Below, piece by piece: positions 1 through 6,758 of a DNA stretch of 12,610 bases. The notes under the pieces were generated by a model that worked only from the letters and a program-made list of their open reading frames with translations, searched no databases and was not told the origin of the DNA. The stretch lies in the NCBI GenBank assembly GCA_009777165.1, contig WRML01000025.1, positions 1 to 12,610 on the forward strand. The letters are read 5' to 3'. The DNA comes from Kiritimatiellota bacterium (lineage in GTDB: Bacteria; Verrucomicrobiota; Kiritimatiellia; RFP12; UBA1067). Position 1 is the first letter of the stretch. The number at the start of each line of letters is the position of its first letter. A program made the position numbers and the translations under genes.

Positions 1-20
1 AGAGAACGCAAAAAAATCAT

Positions 21-45
21 GGCATCCCATCGGGATGCCTCTTTT
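21..45. terminator. Stem-loop with T-rich tail, possible bidirectional terminator
   Basis: GGCATCCC (21-28) pairs perfectly with GGGATGCC (32-39) around a three-base loop and is followed by TCTTTT. An A-run (10-16) lies on the left side, so on the minus strand the same stem is followed by a T-run. The stem could stop transcription from either side, most likely that of a gene left of the window. The T-tail on the plus side is interrupted by a C, so strength is uncertain. Confidence 0.45.
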
Positions 46-59
46 AGGCGCATCCCGTG

Positions 60-97
60 CCCCATCGGTCGCACCTGCGCCGATGGGGGCCCCTTTT
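60..97 (+). terminator. GC-rich stem-loop followed by TTTT
   Basis: CCCCATCGG (60-68) pairs with CCGATGGGG (80-88). The loop holds a second short stem, CGC (70-72) with GCG (77-79). A CCCC run and TTTT (94-97) follow. This fits a rho-independent terminator reading rightwards, but the T-tract is short and displaced from the stem. A second, redundant stop behind the 21-45 hairpin is the simplest reading. Confidence 0.4.
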
Positions 98-116
98 CCT
101 GCGGACATGGGGGGAA

Positions 117-156
117 GGATGTTTTTCTACCGAGAGAAACATCCCTGACGGGATGT
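117..156. other. Two mutually exclusive hairpins
   Basis: GGATGTTT (117-124) can pair with AAACATCC (137-144). Alternatively ACATCCC (139-145) can pair with GGGATGT (150-156) across a four-base loop. The two stems share bases 139-144, so only one can form at a time. The layout resembles a switch, but no T-tract follows and the region lies upstream of the predicted uvrA promoter. It may instead be a palindromic repeat related to the hairpin at 21-39. Confidence 0.35.
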
Positions 157-166
157 AAAAATGGAA

Positions 167-179
167 CACTTTTAAAGTG
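167..179. promoter_or_regulatory. Short palindrome upstream of the uvrA promoter
   Basis: CACTTT-T-AAAGTG is a perfect 6-bp-arm palindrome about 60 bases upstream of the predicted -35 box of uvrA. It could be a protein-binding site. It does not match a LexA box of any type I know, and at this length it could be chance. Confidence 0.2.
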
Positions 180-238
180 ATTTCGCTATATCCGTAAGAC
201 CGTTGGTCGTGTTGGATGGCATGAACTTTTTTTCCGCC

Positions 239-267
239 TTGTTTTCAGGAGCAAAATATTCTATATT
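239..267 (+). promoter_or_regulatory. Predicted sigma70-type promoter of uvrA
   Basis: TTGTTT (239-244) and TATATT (262-267) are separated by exactly 17 bases. Four of six bases match the -35 consensus and five of six match the -10. Transcription would start near 274 and give a leader of about 25 bases. The leader contains the ribosome-binding site AGGGGA (285-290). No obvious SOS (LexA) operator overlaps it. Confidence 0.5.
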
Positions 268-299
268 TCCATGTTTATGATTTTAGGGGAAAGTTGAGT

Positions 300-3167
300 A
301 TGTCCGACATCATCATCACAGGCGCACGGCAACACAACCTCAAGAACATCACGGTCCGTATCCCGCGTCATTCGCTGACGGTCGTGACGGGTTTGAGCGG
401 GTCGGGAAAGTCGTCGCTCGCGTTCGACACGCTGTATGCGGAGGGTCAGCGGCGCTATGTCGAGAGTCTCTCCGCATATGCCCGTCAGTTCCTCGACCAG
501 ATGCAAAAGCCGGAGGTGGATCACATCGAGGGGCTCTCCCCGGCTATCGCCATCGAGCAACGCGTGTCCGGCGGTAACCCGCGTTCGATTGTCGCGACGG
601 TCACGGAAATCCACGATTACCTGCGTTTGCTCTACGGCAGTATCGGGCAGGCGCATTGTCCGTCGTGCGGAAAACCTGTACAGAAACAGAGCGCGGAGCA
701 GATCGTGGATCTCCTGCTGGCGTATCCGGACGGCACGAGGCTCGTGCTTCTCGCGCCGATGGTACGGGGGCGCAAGGGGCGGCACGAGGAAGTCTTTGAC
801 ACCATCCGCCGTCAGGGATTTGTGCGTGTCCGCGTGGATGGCGTGATGGTTGCGCTGGACGATGCGCCCGCGCTCGACAAAAACAAGGCGCATACCATCG
901 AGGCGGTCGTGGATCGTCTGGTGGTCGGCGACAACATCCGTGCGCGGCTGACGGATTCGGTGGAGCTGGCGCTCAAACAGGGGGGGGGCGTTTTGCGCGT
1001 CCTTAGGACGGACGCGCAAAAAAGTGACAATGCAAAATTGACACTGAAAAATGAACAGAATGGTCAATTGTCAATTCGCAATTCTCAATTGACGTCCGAG
1101 ACACTCTATTCAGAGAAGAACGCGTGCGTGGATTGTTCCATCAGTTTCGAGGAGCTCAAGCCGCGGTCGTTCTCGTTCAACAGTCCGTATGGCGCGTGTC
1201 CTGTCTGTTCCGGGCTGGGGGCGCAGTGGGTGTTCGACGAGGACCTCGTAATCCCCGACAAGTCGTTACCGCTGGAGAAGGCCATCAAGGGCTGGCGCGT
1301 GTCAGGGCATCACGCCATCGTGTATTACAAATATCTGTTGGAGGCAATCTCGCGGCAGTACAAAATCCCGCTTGCCAAGCCGTATCAGGATTTGAGCGAC
1401 GCCCAGCGCCAGTTGCTTATTCACGGTACGGACAAGCCCCTGCACCTGTCGTGGCGCAACGTGGACAAACCGTTCGAGGGGGTTCTGGCGAACCTGAAGC
1501 GCAGGTACGAGGAGTCCGAGTCCGACGAGATGCGCGAGAAGCTCGCGCAGTACATGAGCCGCCAGACCTGCCCAGTCTGCCGTGGTGCACGTCTGCGCCC
1601 GGAGTCCTGCGCCTGTACCGTCGCGGGGCATTCGATTGTCCGCGTGATGGACATGACGGTACGGCAGAGCCTCGCGTTTTTTGAGAACCTGAAGCTGACG
1701 GCGGCGGATGAGAATGTGGTTGTCGAGGTCCTGAAGGAAATCCGCAAGCGGCTCCAATTCCTCTCCGACGTGGGGCTTGACTACCTCTCCCTCTCGCGCG
1801 AGAGCTCGACACTCTCTGGCGGTGAGATGCAGCGCATCCGCCTCGCAACGCAAATCGGATCGGGGCTGGTCGGCGTGTTGTACGTCATGGACGAGCCAAC
1901 GATCGGTTTGCACCCGCGCGACAATGAGCGGCTCATCAGTATGCTGCACCAGTTGCAGAAACGCGGCAACACGGTCGTCATTGTCGAGCATGACGAGAAG
2001 ATGATTCGCACCGCAGACTACGTCGTGGACTTGGGGCCCGGCGCGGGACGGCATGGCGGCGAGGTCGTGTATCAGGGCGATGTCAAGGGCCTGTTGAAAA
2101 GCAAGACATCCGAGACCGCGGCGTATCTTTCGGGACGTAAGAAAATCGAATCGCCCGGACAACGCATCAAGCCTGGCAAGGCGCGAATCAAGATTACAGG
2201 CGCATCGGCAAACAACCTGCAGAACATCAACGTCGAAATCCCACTGGGGTGTTTCGTATGTGTCACCGGGGTGTCGGGTTCCGGCAAGTCAACGCTGGTC
2301 GGCGACATCCTCAAACGCCAGTTGTTCAAAGTCTTCTATGGCTCGAAAGAGAAACCCGGCGCATTCAAGAAAATCGCAGGGCTTGAATATCTCGACAAAG
2401 TGATTGAGATTGACCAAAGTCCCATCGGGCGCACACCGCGCAGCAACCCTGTTACCTACACTGGCGCGTTCACGGCGATTCGCGAGCTTTTCGCTTCCAC
2501 GCCCATGGCAAAGGTGCGTGGTTACGGGGCCGGGCGATTCAGCTTCAATGTCAAGGGGGGGCGGTGCGAAGTCTGCCAAGGTGACGGTATGCGTTGTCTG
2601 GAGATGCACTTCCTGCCGGACGTGTATGTCACCTGCGAACAATGCGGCGGGCAACGCTACAACAAAGAGACGCTCGACGTGCGCTACCGTGACAAGAACA
2701 TTTCCGAGGTTTTGAATTTGACCGTTGACGACGCGCTGGAGTTTTTCGCACCTGTTCCGACCATCGCCAACAAATTAAAAACCCTTTCTGAAGTCGGACT
2801 TGGATATATCCATCTTGGGCAATCCTCCACGACCCTCTCGGGGGGGGAGGCGCAACGCATCAAACTTGCCACCGAGCTTTCCAAACGTGCCACAGGAAAG
2901 ACACTCTATCTGCTGGACGAGCCCACGACCGGGCTCCATTTCGCGGACGTGCATAAACTCCTCGACCTGTTGTTACGCCTCCGTGCGTCCGGCAACACGG
3001 TTGTTGTGATTGAGCACAACCTTGATGTCATCAAGTGCGCGGATTACATGATTGATCTCGGCCCCGGGGGAGGAGATGAAGGCGGTACCGTTGTCGCCAT
3101 GGGTCCCCCCGAGGAGATCGCGGCTTGCGAAACTTCCCACACGGGATATTTCCTGCGTTTCATGTAA
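300..3167 (+). CDS. uvrA: UvrA, excinuclease ABC subunit A
   Basis: ATPase of the UvrABC nucleotide-excision repair system. The UvrA dimer finds bulky DNA lesions and loads UvrB. The 955-residue product has the full two-ATPase layout: Walker A GLSGSGKS (about 31-38), zinc cysteines C276/C279/C300/C303, ABC signature LSGGE (506-510) with DEPTIGLH behind it, second Walker A GVSGSGKS (657-664), zinc module C756/C759/C779/C782, second LSGGE and DEPTTGLH. Further cysteine pairs, CPSC (about 120-123) and CPVC (about 424-427), match the third zinc site of some UvrAs. ATG at 300 is preferred over TTG at 294 because AGGGGA (285-290) is 9 bases from ATG but only 3 from TTG. Residues about 236-266 form an unusual Lys/Asn/Gln-rich insertion encoded by a repeat (985-1097), just before the first zinc cysteines. 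Apart from that the protein looks intact. Confidence 0.97.
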   Translation: MSDIIITGARQHNLKNITVRIPRHSLTVVTGLSGSGKSSLAFDTLYAEGQRRYVESLSAYARQFLDQMQKPEVDHIEGLSPAIAIEQRVSGGNPRSIVATVTEIHDYLRLLYGSIGQAHCPSCGKPVQKQSAEQIVDLLLAYPDGTRLVLLAPMVRGRKGRHEEVFDTIRRQGFVRVRVDGVMVALDDAPALDKNKAHTIEAVVDRLVVGDNIRARLTDSVELALKQGGGVLRVLRTDAQKSDNAKLTLKNEQNGQLSIRNSQLTSETLYSEKNACVDCSISFEELKPRSFSFNSPYGACPVCSGLGAQWVFDEDLVIPDKSLPLEKAIKGWRVSGHHAIVYYKYLLEAISRQYKIPLAKPYQDLSDAQRQLLIHGTDKPLHLSWRNVDKPFEGVLANLKRRYEESESDEMREKLAQYMSRQTCPVCRGARLRPESCACTVAGHSIVRVMDMTVRQSLAFFENLKLTAADENVVVEVLKEIRKRLQFLSDVGLDYLSLSRESSTLSGGEMQRIRLATQIGSGLVGVLYVMDEPTIGLHPRDNERLISMLHQLQKRGNTVVIVEHDEKMIRTADYVVDLGPGAGRHGGEVVYQGDVKGLLKSKTSETAAYLSGRKKIESPGQRIKPGKARIKITGASANNLQNINVEIPLGCFVCVTGVSGSGKSTLVGDILKRQLFKVFYGSKEKPGAFKKIAGLEYLDKVIEIDQSPIGRTPRSNPVTYTGAFTAIRELFASTPMAKVRGYGAGRFSFNVKGGRCEVCQGDGMRCLEMHFLPDVYVTCEQCGGQRYNKETLDVRYRDKNISEVLNLTVDDALEFFAPVPTIANKLKTLSEVGLGYIHLGQSSTTLSGGEAQRIKLATELSKRATGKTLYLLDEPTTGLHFADVHKLLDLLLRLRASGNTVVVIEHNLDVIKCADYMIDLGPGGGDEGGTVVAMGPPEEIAACETSHTGYFLRFM
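985..1097 (+). repeat. In-frame palindromic/heptamer repeat inserted in uvrA
   Basis: The segment opens with a perfect 12-bp inverted repeat, TTTTGCGCGTCC (991-1002) and GGACGCGCAAAA (1010-1021). An AT-rich stretch follows that ends in four seven-base units: GTCAATT (1063), GTCAATT (1070), CGCAATT (1077) and CTCAATT (1084). The block is also bounded by GTCAATTG (1063-1070) and CAATTGAC (1086-1093), which pair. Composition is sharply more AT-rich than the surrounding gene and looks like intergenic repeat DNA. It is read through without a stop. From my memory of E. coli UvrA, only about ten residues are expected between the GG-V and LLFS-type anchors flanking it; here there are about 31. Confidence 0.7.
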
Positions 3168-3228
3168 GGAAGAGGGGAGGGATAGGACGACGCTCGCCCT
3201 CCAAGGAATATCCTACACGCTCCTGTAA

Positions 3229-3258
3229 CCTCTGTGACCTTTATGCCTTTGTGTGAGA
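3229..3258 (+). repeat. Degenerate CCTTTGTG-type repeat copy
   Basis: Thirty bases match the right arm of the 6123-6262 element with three mismatches (positions 3232, 3237 and 3243). The match includes the CCTTTGTG units and the terminal TGTGAGA. The preceding ATCCTACAC/TCCTGTAA (about 3209-3228) resembles the ATCCTGCTAATCCTACAT that precedes the right arm there, so homology probably spans about 50 bases. The rest of the 155-base gap (3168-3322) holds only weak promoter-like boxes and a T9 tract at 3298-3306. Confidence 0.7.
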
Positions 3259-3322
3259 TTTTGAACTTCCCTTTCTTCCGATATCATGTCATAATGATTT
3301 TTTTTTACAGGAGAACGTACCG

Positions 3323-4480
3323 ATGAACGCATTAAGAAAGGCTGTTTTATCCCTCATCGCCGGCGTACTGGCGTTGACTACCCTGACCGGGTGTAACCTC
3401 GGGGACAAAAACACATTCGCCGTGACAGGCAAGCCGCCGAAACTGCTAACCGTGTTTCCGCAAACCATCGTCACGCCGGATGGTATGGCGGTCGCCCCTG
3501 ACGGCTCGCTCGTCATCGCTTGCCCGAATTATTCGGACCAGTCTAAGCCCGCGTGCTTCATGTCCATCACAAACCCAGGAACCCCTGCGACACTCTGGGC
3601 GCTTGCGCCTACCCTCGAAGAAACTGGCGTGTGTTGTCCCATGGGCATCGCGTTCGGGCGTGACGGCGATTTGTACGTCTGCGACAACCAGGGCTGGACA
3701 GGCTCCGAGAAGGGGCAGTTCAAGGGACGTATGCTCCGCCTCGAGGTGAAGGACGGGCAGGTGTTGAAAACAACCGTTATTGCGGAAGGTATGGAACATC
3801 CGAACGGCGTGCGCGTCGATGGCGACTATATCTATGTGACGCAGAGCCTGTTCTCGCGCGTCAAGGACGACTCCGGCAAACTGGTCAGCGGTGTCTATCG
3901 TTTCCGCCTCGACGACCGCAACGTCAAGGTCACGAACACCCTCAGTGACCCGCAACTCATCGCCACGTTCATCACGCAGAACCTGCACTGCCAATACGGC
4001 GCGGACGGCATCGTGTTCGACAGTAAGGGGAACCTCTTCGTCGGCAACTTCGGCGACGGCACTCTCCACAAAATCACGTTCGACGAGAAGGGTGCCGTCA
4101 CCAGCAACACGATCTTCGCACGGACGGATTTCGACTACGGCAACAATCCCAAGGAGCCCGGCTTCCTCGCCGTCGCGACGCGCGCGAAGATGCGTACCAC
4201 TGACGGCATCTGCGTGGATGCGGATGACAACATCTATGTCGCCGACTTCTCGAACAACGCCATCGCCAAGGTCACGCCCGCGGGGGAGATTTCCGTCGTG
4301 TGGCAGAACGGCGACACCGACGGCAGCAACGGCTACCTTGACCAGCCCGGCGAGCCGATCATCTGGAACGACCTCATCGTGGTCAGTAATTTCGATGCCG
4401 TGTTCGGCCCCGACCACCCCGACAAGGTCAACACCAAACACCAGCTTCCCGCCACGCTCTCCGCTATTTCGTTGAAATGA
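3323..4480 (+). CDS. Exported lipoprotein with SMP-30/NHL-like beta-propeller
   Basis: A 385-residue protein. Its signal peptide has a basic N-terminus, a hydrophobic core (7-21) and the lipobox LTGC with Cys24, so lipid anchoring after processing is expected. The mature part repeats a motif of the kind (P/A/T)-D-G-(I/M)-x-(V/F)-D-x-x-G-x-(L/I)-(Y/F)-V. The blades begin near 52, 106, 160, 227, 293 and 345, consistent with a six-bladed propeller of the gluconolactonase/SMP-30 or NHL type. Family members hydrolyse lactones or bind sugars or metals; the substrate here is unknown and I assign none. A CC pair (104-105) and other cysteines are unusual for the fold. The start is supported by AGGAGA (3309-3314), 8 bases before ATG. 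Possible promoter boxes (TTGAAC 3261-3266 with TATCAT 3282-3287) are poorly spaced at 15 bases. A terminator after the stop is not evident. Confidence 0.85.
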   Translation: MNALRKAVLSLIAGVLALTTLTGCNLGDKNTFAVTGKPPKLLTVFPQTIVTPDGMAVAPDGSLVIACPNYSDQSKPACFMSITNPGTPATLWALAPTLEETGVCCPMGIAFGRDGDLYVCDNQGWTGSEKGQFKGRMLRLEVKDGQVLKTTVIAEGMEHPNGVRVDGDYIYVTQSLFSRVKDDSGKLVSGVYRFRLDDRNVKVTNTLSDPQLIATFITQNLHCQYGADGIVFDSKGNLFVGNFGDGTLHKITFDEKGAVTSNTIFARTDFDYGNNPKEPGFLAVATRAKMRTTDGICVDADDNIYVADFSNNAIAKVTPAGEISVVWQNGDTDGSNGYLDQPGEPIIWNDLIVVSNFDAVFGPDHPDKVNTKHQLPATLSAISLK

Positions 4481-4533
4481 TTTTTCCCTCCCGATCTGGT
4501 TCGCACCGTAGAATGCCGAGTCGCAGCCCTGAT

Positions 4534-6111
4534 TTACTTTGCGCTACGTATGGTTTCGGCGAAAGCTTTCAGGTCGGTGAAGTTCTCCTGCCAAGTGGTG
4601 TACATGATGGCTTGGACGCCGGGATATTTCTTGGCGGCCTCGGCCCACGGGAGTGAACGCGCGGGGGGGGAGTCGTAGTAACCCGCCAGCACCATGCGCA
4701 TCCCCAGCCCGGAGAACCACGCCGCGCTCTTGTCCGCGAACTCCACCGCCCACGGGACGGCGATGATGCGCTTGTCCAGTCCTTTCCATGACCCCGCAAG
4801 GTCGCCGCGCACAAAGTAATAATCCTTGTGCGCGTTGTGGTTCGGGTCGAACATATCGCCCCACACGTAAATCTCCGTGTCGGGCGCGGCCTCGCGGATC
4901 CATGCGGCGCACTTCGCGATGTTGTCGGCGAGGATTTCGCCGGACGTGAGGTTACGGTCCATACAGGACTTGTCCCAGTTGAGGGCGCGGATCTCGTCGT
5001 GCGACATGAAGTATCGTTTCGCGCCCCATGCGGCGTGGACGCGCCGCGCGTGGTCGCGCAGGATGTCCTCGGTCTTGGGGTCGGAGATGCAGATCATCAC
5101 GCTGCCGCCGTAGCAGATGAGGGGGTGGTAAAACGAAACATTCAGGCGCGTGCCGTCGGGCAGGTTTTTGGTGCGCAGTTCCGGCGGCTCGTGGTAGAGG
5201 TCGAAGTCCCCTTTCCAAGGCACCCTTCCGCTGAGGGGGTCCACAAGCGGCTCGAAGTCGTGCCCCTCCACGAGCGGCTTGCCGTCCGCGCTCGTCACTG
5301 TGAGCGGCGCACCGTCGCGGCGGAGCAGGTTGACGAATGCGGTCTCCTCGATCTTCGGGTTGCGCCATTCGAGGGTTCCGGTCGTGCCGTCCCACACGCC
5401 GAAGTAGAGGAGGATTTCCGTGTTGTCGAACGAGTTGAAGATGATGTGGTGCGTGATCCAGTCCTGCGTGGGCTTGACCTTGAGGTCGGCGTGGTTCAGC
5501 GTGCGCATGGGGTCCGGGGTCAGCGGCTTGATCTCGGGCGTGCCTCGAAAATTCTCCGTGCGGATGTCCACGCTGACGTGATACTGGCGGAACGGGTTGA
5601 CCTTGATGCGCTTGTTGAAACGCCCGTTCCTGCCGTTGAGGTCGGTGCAGCGGAAGCCGTTTTCGATGGGGGTCATGGTCTCGTCAACCCAGCCCCAGCG
5701 GTCGAGGGGGATAGGCGCGGTCTCCAGCATGGCGACGTTGCCGCGCACGACGAACGGGGCCTCGCGCACGGGGATGCCCTCGGCGAGGTTCGGGTCGTTC
5801 CACAACAGGCTCTCGCTCCAGCCGATAGGGTAGAGCATGGGGATGATCTCGATGTTGTTCTCGGCGGCGATACGCTTGACTTTTGCGATGTTGTCGAAAT
5901 AGTGCTTGTCCATCTCGCCGAGCTTCCCGAACTTGGAGTCCGTGAGGGTGAATGCGGAATACCCTGCGGCGGCAGCCTCTTTCATCCGCGCCTCCAGCTT
6001 CGTGACGTTCTCGTCCACTAGCAGGTTGGTGGAGTAATAGACCCACAGCGCCGGGGGTTCCGCCGCGCGGAGCGCGAGCGAGCAGATGAGCAACGGAAAC
6101 AATTTTTTCAT
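4534..6111 (-). CDS. Secreted TIM-barrel protein, putative glycoside hydrolase with inserted jelly-roll domain
   Basis: A 525-residue exported protein of no family I can name firmly. The N-terminus has a type I signal peptide (MKKLF, hydrophobic 5-14, cleavage probably near Ala16/17). Residues about 20-110 look like the first strands and helices of a (beta/alpha)8 barrel. About 115-260 read as a beta-rich CBM4/9-like insert ending in LEWRNPKIEE. The barrel resumes with YFMSHDEIRALNW (367-379), YVWGDMFDPNHN (415-426) and MYTTWQENF (503-511). The HDE triplet (371-373) recalls the Asp-Glu pair of GH20-like enzymes, so Asp372/Glu373 are candidate catalytic residues; this is inference. ATG at 6111 is chosen because AGGAGA (plus strand 6118-6123) is 6 bases upstream. 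The in-frame extension to 6156 is only translated repeat. The gene follows fabZ after 152 bases containing a strong inverted repeat, so it may be transcribed separately. Confidence 0.75.
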   Translation of the reverse strand: MKKLFPLLICSLALRAAEPPALWVYYSTNLLVDENVTKLEARMKEAAAAGYSAFTLTDSKFGKLGEMDKHYFDNIAKVKRIAAENNIEIIPMLYPIGWSESLLWNDPNLAEGIPVREAPFVVRGNVAMLETAPIPLDRWGWVDETMTPIENGFRCTDLNGRNGRFNKRIKVNPFRQYHVSVDIRTENFRGTPEIKPLTPDPMRTLNHADLKVKPTQDWITHHIIFNSFDNTEILLYFGVWDGTTGTLEWRNPKIEETAFVNLLRRDGAPLTVTSADGKPLVEGHDFEPLVDPLSGRVPWKGDFDLYHEPPELRTKNLPDGTRLNVSFYHPLICYGGSVMICISDPKTEDILRDHARRVHAAWGAKRYFMSHDEIRALNWDKSCMDRNLTSGEILADNIAKCAAWIREAAPDTEIYVWGDMFDPNHNAHKDYYFVRGDLAGSWKGLDKRIIAVPWAVEFADKSAAWFSGLGMRMVLAGYYDSPPARSLPWAEAAKKYPGVQAIMYTTWQENFTDLKAFAETIRSAK

Positions 6112-6122
6112 TTTGAATCTCC

Positions 6123-6262
6123 TTTTTTTTCTCACACAAAGGCACAAAGGACACAAAGGAAAAAAGTTAAGAGTTAATAATTAATAGTTAATACTTAACC
6201 CAATCCTGCTAATCCTACATCAAAGCCTTTGTGTCCTTTGTGCCTTTGTGTGAGAAAAAAAA
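6123..6262. repeat. 140-bp element with perfect 37-bp inverted repeats (MITE-like)
   Basis: Bases 6123-6159 and 6226-6262 are exact reverse complements over 37 bp. Each arm is a T8/A8 run, then (T)CTCACACAAAGG and further CACAAAGG units. The 66-base middle holds an AT-rich heptamer array (6166-6200) and ATCCTGCTAATCCTACAT (6203-6220). The element begins at the ribosome-binding site of the glycosidase gene and ends one base from the fabZ stop codon. As RNA it could fold into a very stable stem. No transposase and no convincing target duplication is visible. Confidence 0.8.
6166..6200. repeat. AT-rich heptamer array
   Basis: Five consecutive seven-base units: GTTAAGA, GTTAATA, ATTAATA, GTTAATA, CTTAACC. 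The array is also an imperfect palindrome, since GTTAAG at one end pairs with CTTAAC at the other. It forms the core of the inverted-repeat element. Such DNA could also supply promoter-like -10 sequences for the gene at 4534-6111, but I cannot pick a specific one. Confidence 0.7.
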
Positions 6263-6263
6263 C

Positions 6264-6740
6264 TCACTTCGAGTTGGCGAGGATACAGGAGAAGTCGGCT
6301 TCGCAAGCGAGATCGTCGCCGATGTAGGTTTTGCCGCGCTGCTTGATCATGCGCGAACCGGCCTTGAGCGTCTCGATCTCCATGCGGAGCAACTCGTCTG
6401 GGCGCACCGGGCGGCGGAACTTCGCGTTGTCCACGCTGATCAGCAGGAACAGCCCGTTGAGCGGCACGGTGCCGTTCGCGATAAGCCCCGCGCCGCCGCA
6501 CTGCGCCATCGTCTCGATCAGGATGACGCCTGGCACGACAGGATACGTCGGGAAGTGCCCCTGAAAGAACCACATATCAGCCGGGTAGGTTGCCTCGCCG
6601 ACAATCCGCTCTTTCGAGACATACGTCAGCTTGTCCACGAACAGGAACGGTTTGCGGTGCGGCAGCAGGTACTCGATGGATCCCGTGTAGGGCTGTCCCT
6701 CCTCCACCAGACGCTCATATCTGATTTGTCCATTATTCAT
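6264..6740 (-). CDS. fabZ: FabZ, 3-hydroxyacyl-ACP dehydratase
   Basis: Cytoplasmic hot-dog-fold dehydratase that removes water from 3-hydroxyacyl-ACP in each cycle of type II fatty-acid synthesis. The 158-residue sequence shows LLPHRKPFLFVD (25-36), FFQGHFPTYPVVPGV (58-72) with catalytic His62, IETMAQ (75-80) with catalytic Glu76, and DNAKFRRPVRPDE. The 14-residue His-Glu spacing is that of FabZ. The N-terminus is about 10-15 residues longer than usual. The start has GAGG 9 bases upstream (plus strand 6750-6753). It lies 18 bases after fabF, so the two are almost certainly cotranscribed. The C-terminal CEADFSCILA keeps the usual A-E motif. A role in a specialised pathway rather than bulk fatty-acid synthesis cannot be excluded. 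Confidence 0.93.
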   Translation of the reverse strand: MNNGQIRYERLVEEGQPYTGSIEYLLPHRKPFLFVDKLTYVSKERIVGEATYPADMWFFQGHFPTYPVVPGVILIETMAQCGGAGLIANGTVPLNGLFLLISVDNAKFRRPVRPDELLRMEIETLKAGSRMIKQRGKTYIGDDLACEADFSCILANSK

Positions 6741-6758
6741 GATTCTTTGCCTCGCAGG

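Larger units (their letters stand above)
1..160. other. Gene-free, hairpin-rich left end
   Basis: Positions 1-299 contain no convincing gene. The first 160 bases hold at least three stem-loops in succession, annotated separately. Two of them share the arm motif CATCCC/GGGATG. They may be terminators of a gene lying left of the window, copies of a short palindromic repeat, or a structured RNA. The sequence alone does not decide between these. Confidence 0.5.

Noticed and set aside
19..180. A 53-codon plus-strand frame in the left gene-free region
   Set aside because: No Shine-Dalgarno sequence, and most of its length consists of hairpin arms. Chance is the simplest explanation.
180..299. LexA/SOS operator before uvrA
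   Set aside because: No inverted or direct repeat resembling known LexA sites (CTGT-N8-ACAG, GAAC-N4-GTTC or GTTC-N7-GTTC) was found.
3176..3202. GGAGGG/CCCTCC stem after uvrA as a terminator
   Set aside because: Only six pairs around a 15-base loop and no following T-tract.
3446..4441. A 331-codon minus-strand frame opposite the propeller lipoprotein
   Set aside because: Shadow of the plus-strand gene. No motif or RBS was found, whereas the plus strand has a lipobox and repeated blades.
4828..6021. A 397-codon plus-strand frame opposite the glycosidase gene
   Set aside because: Composition is that of a codon shadow (Val, Arg, Asp and Glu rich, no motifs), and the minus-strand protein has a signal peptide and barrel motifs.
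6112..6156. N-terminal extension of the glycosidase starting at 6156
   Set aside because: The extra residues are a translation of the CCTTTGTG repeat, while a strong RBS and a signal peptide point to 6111.
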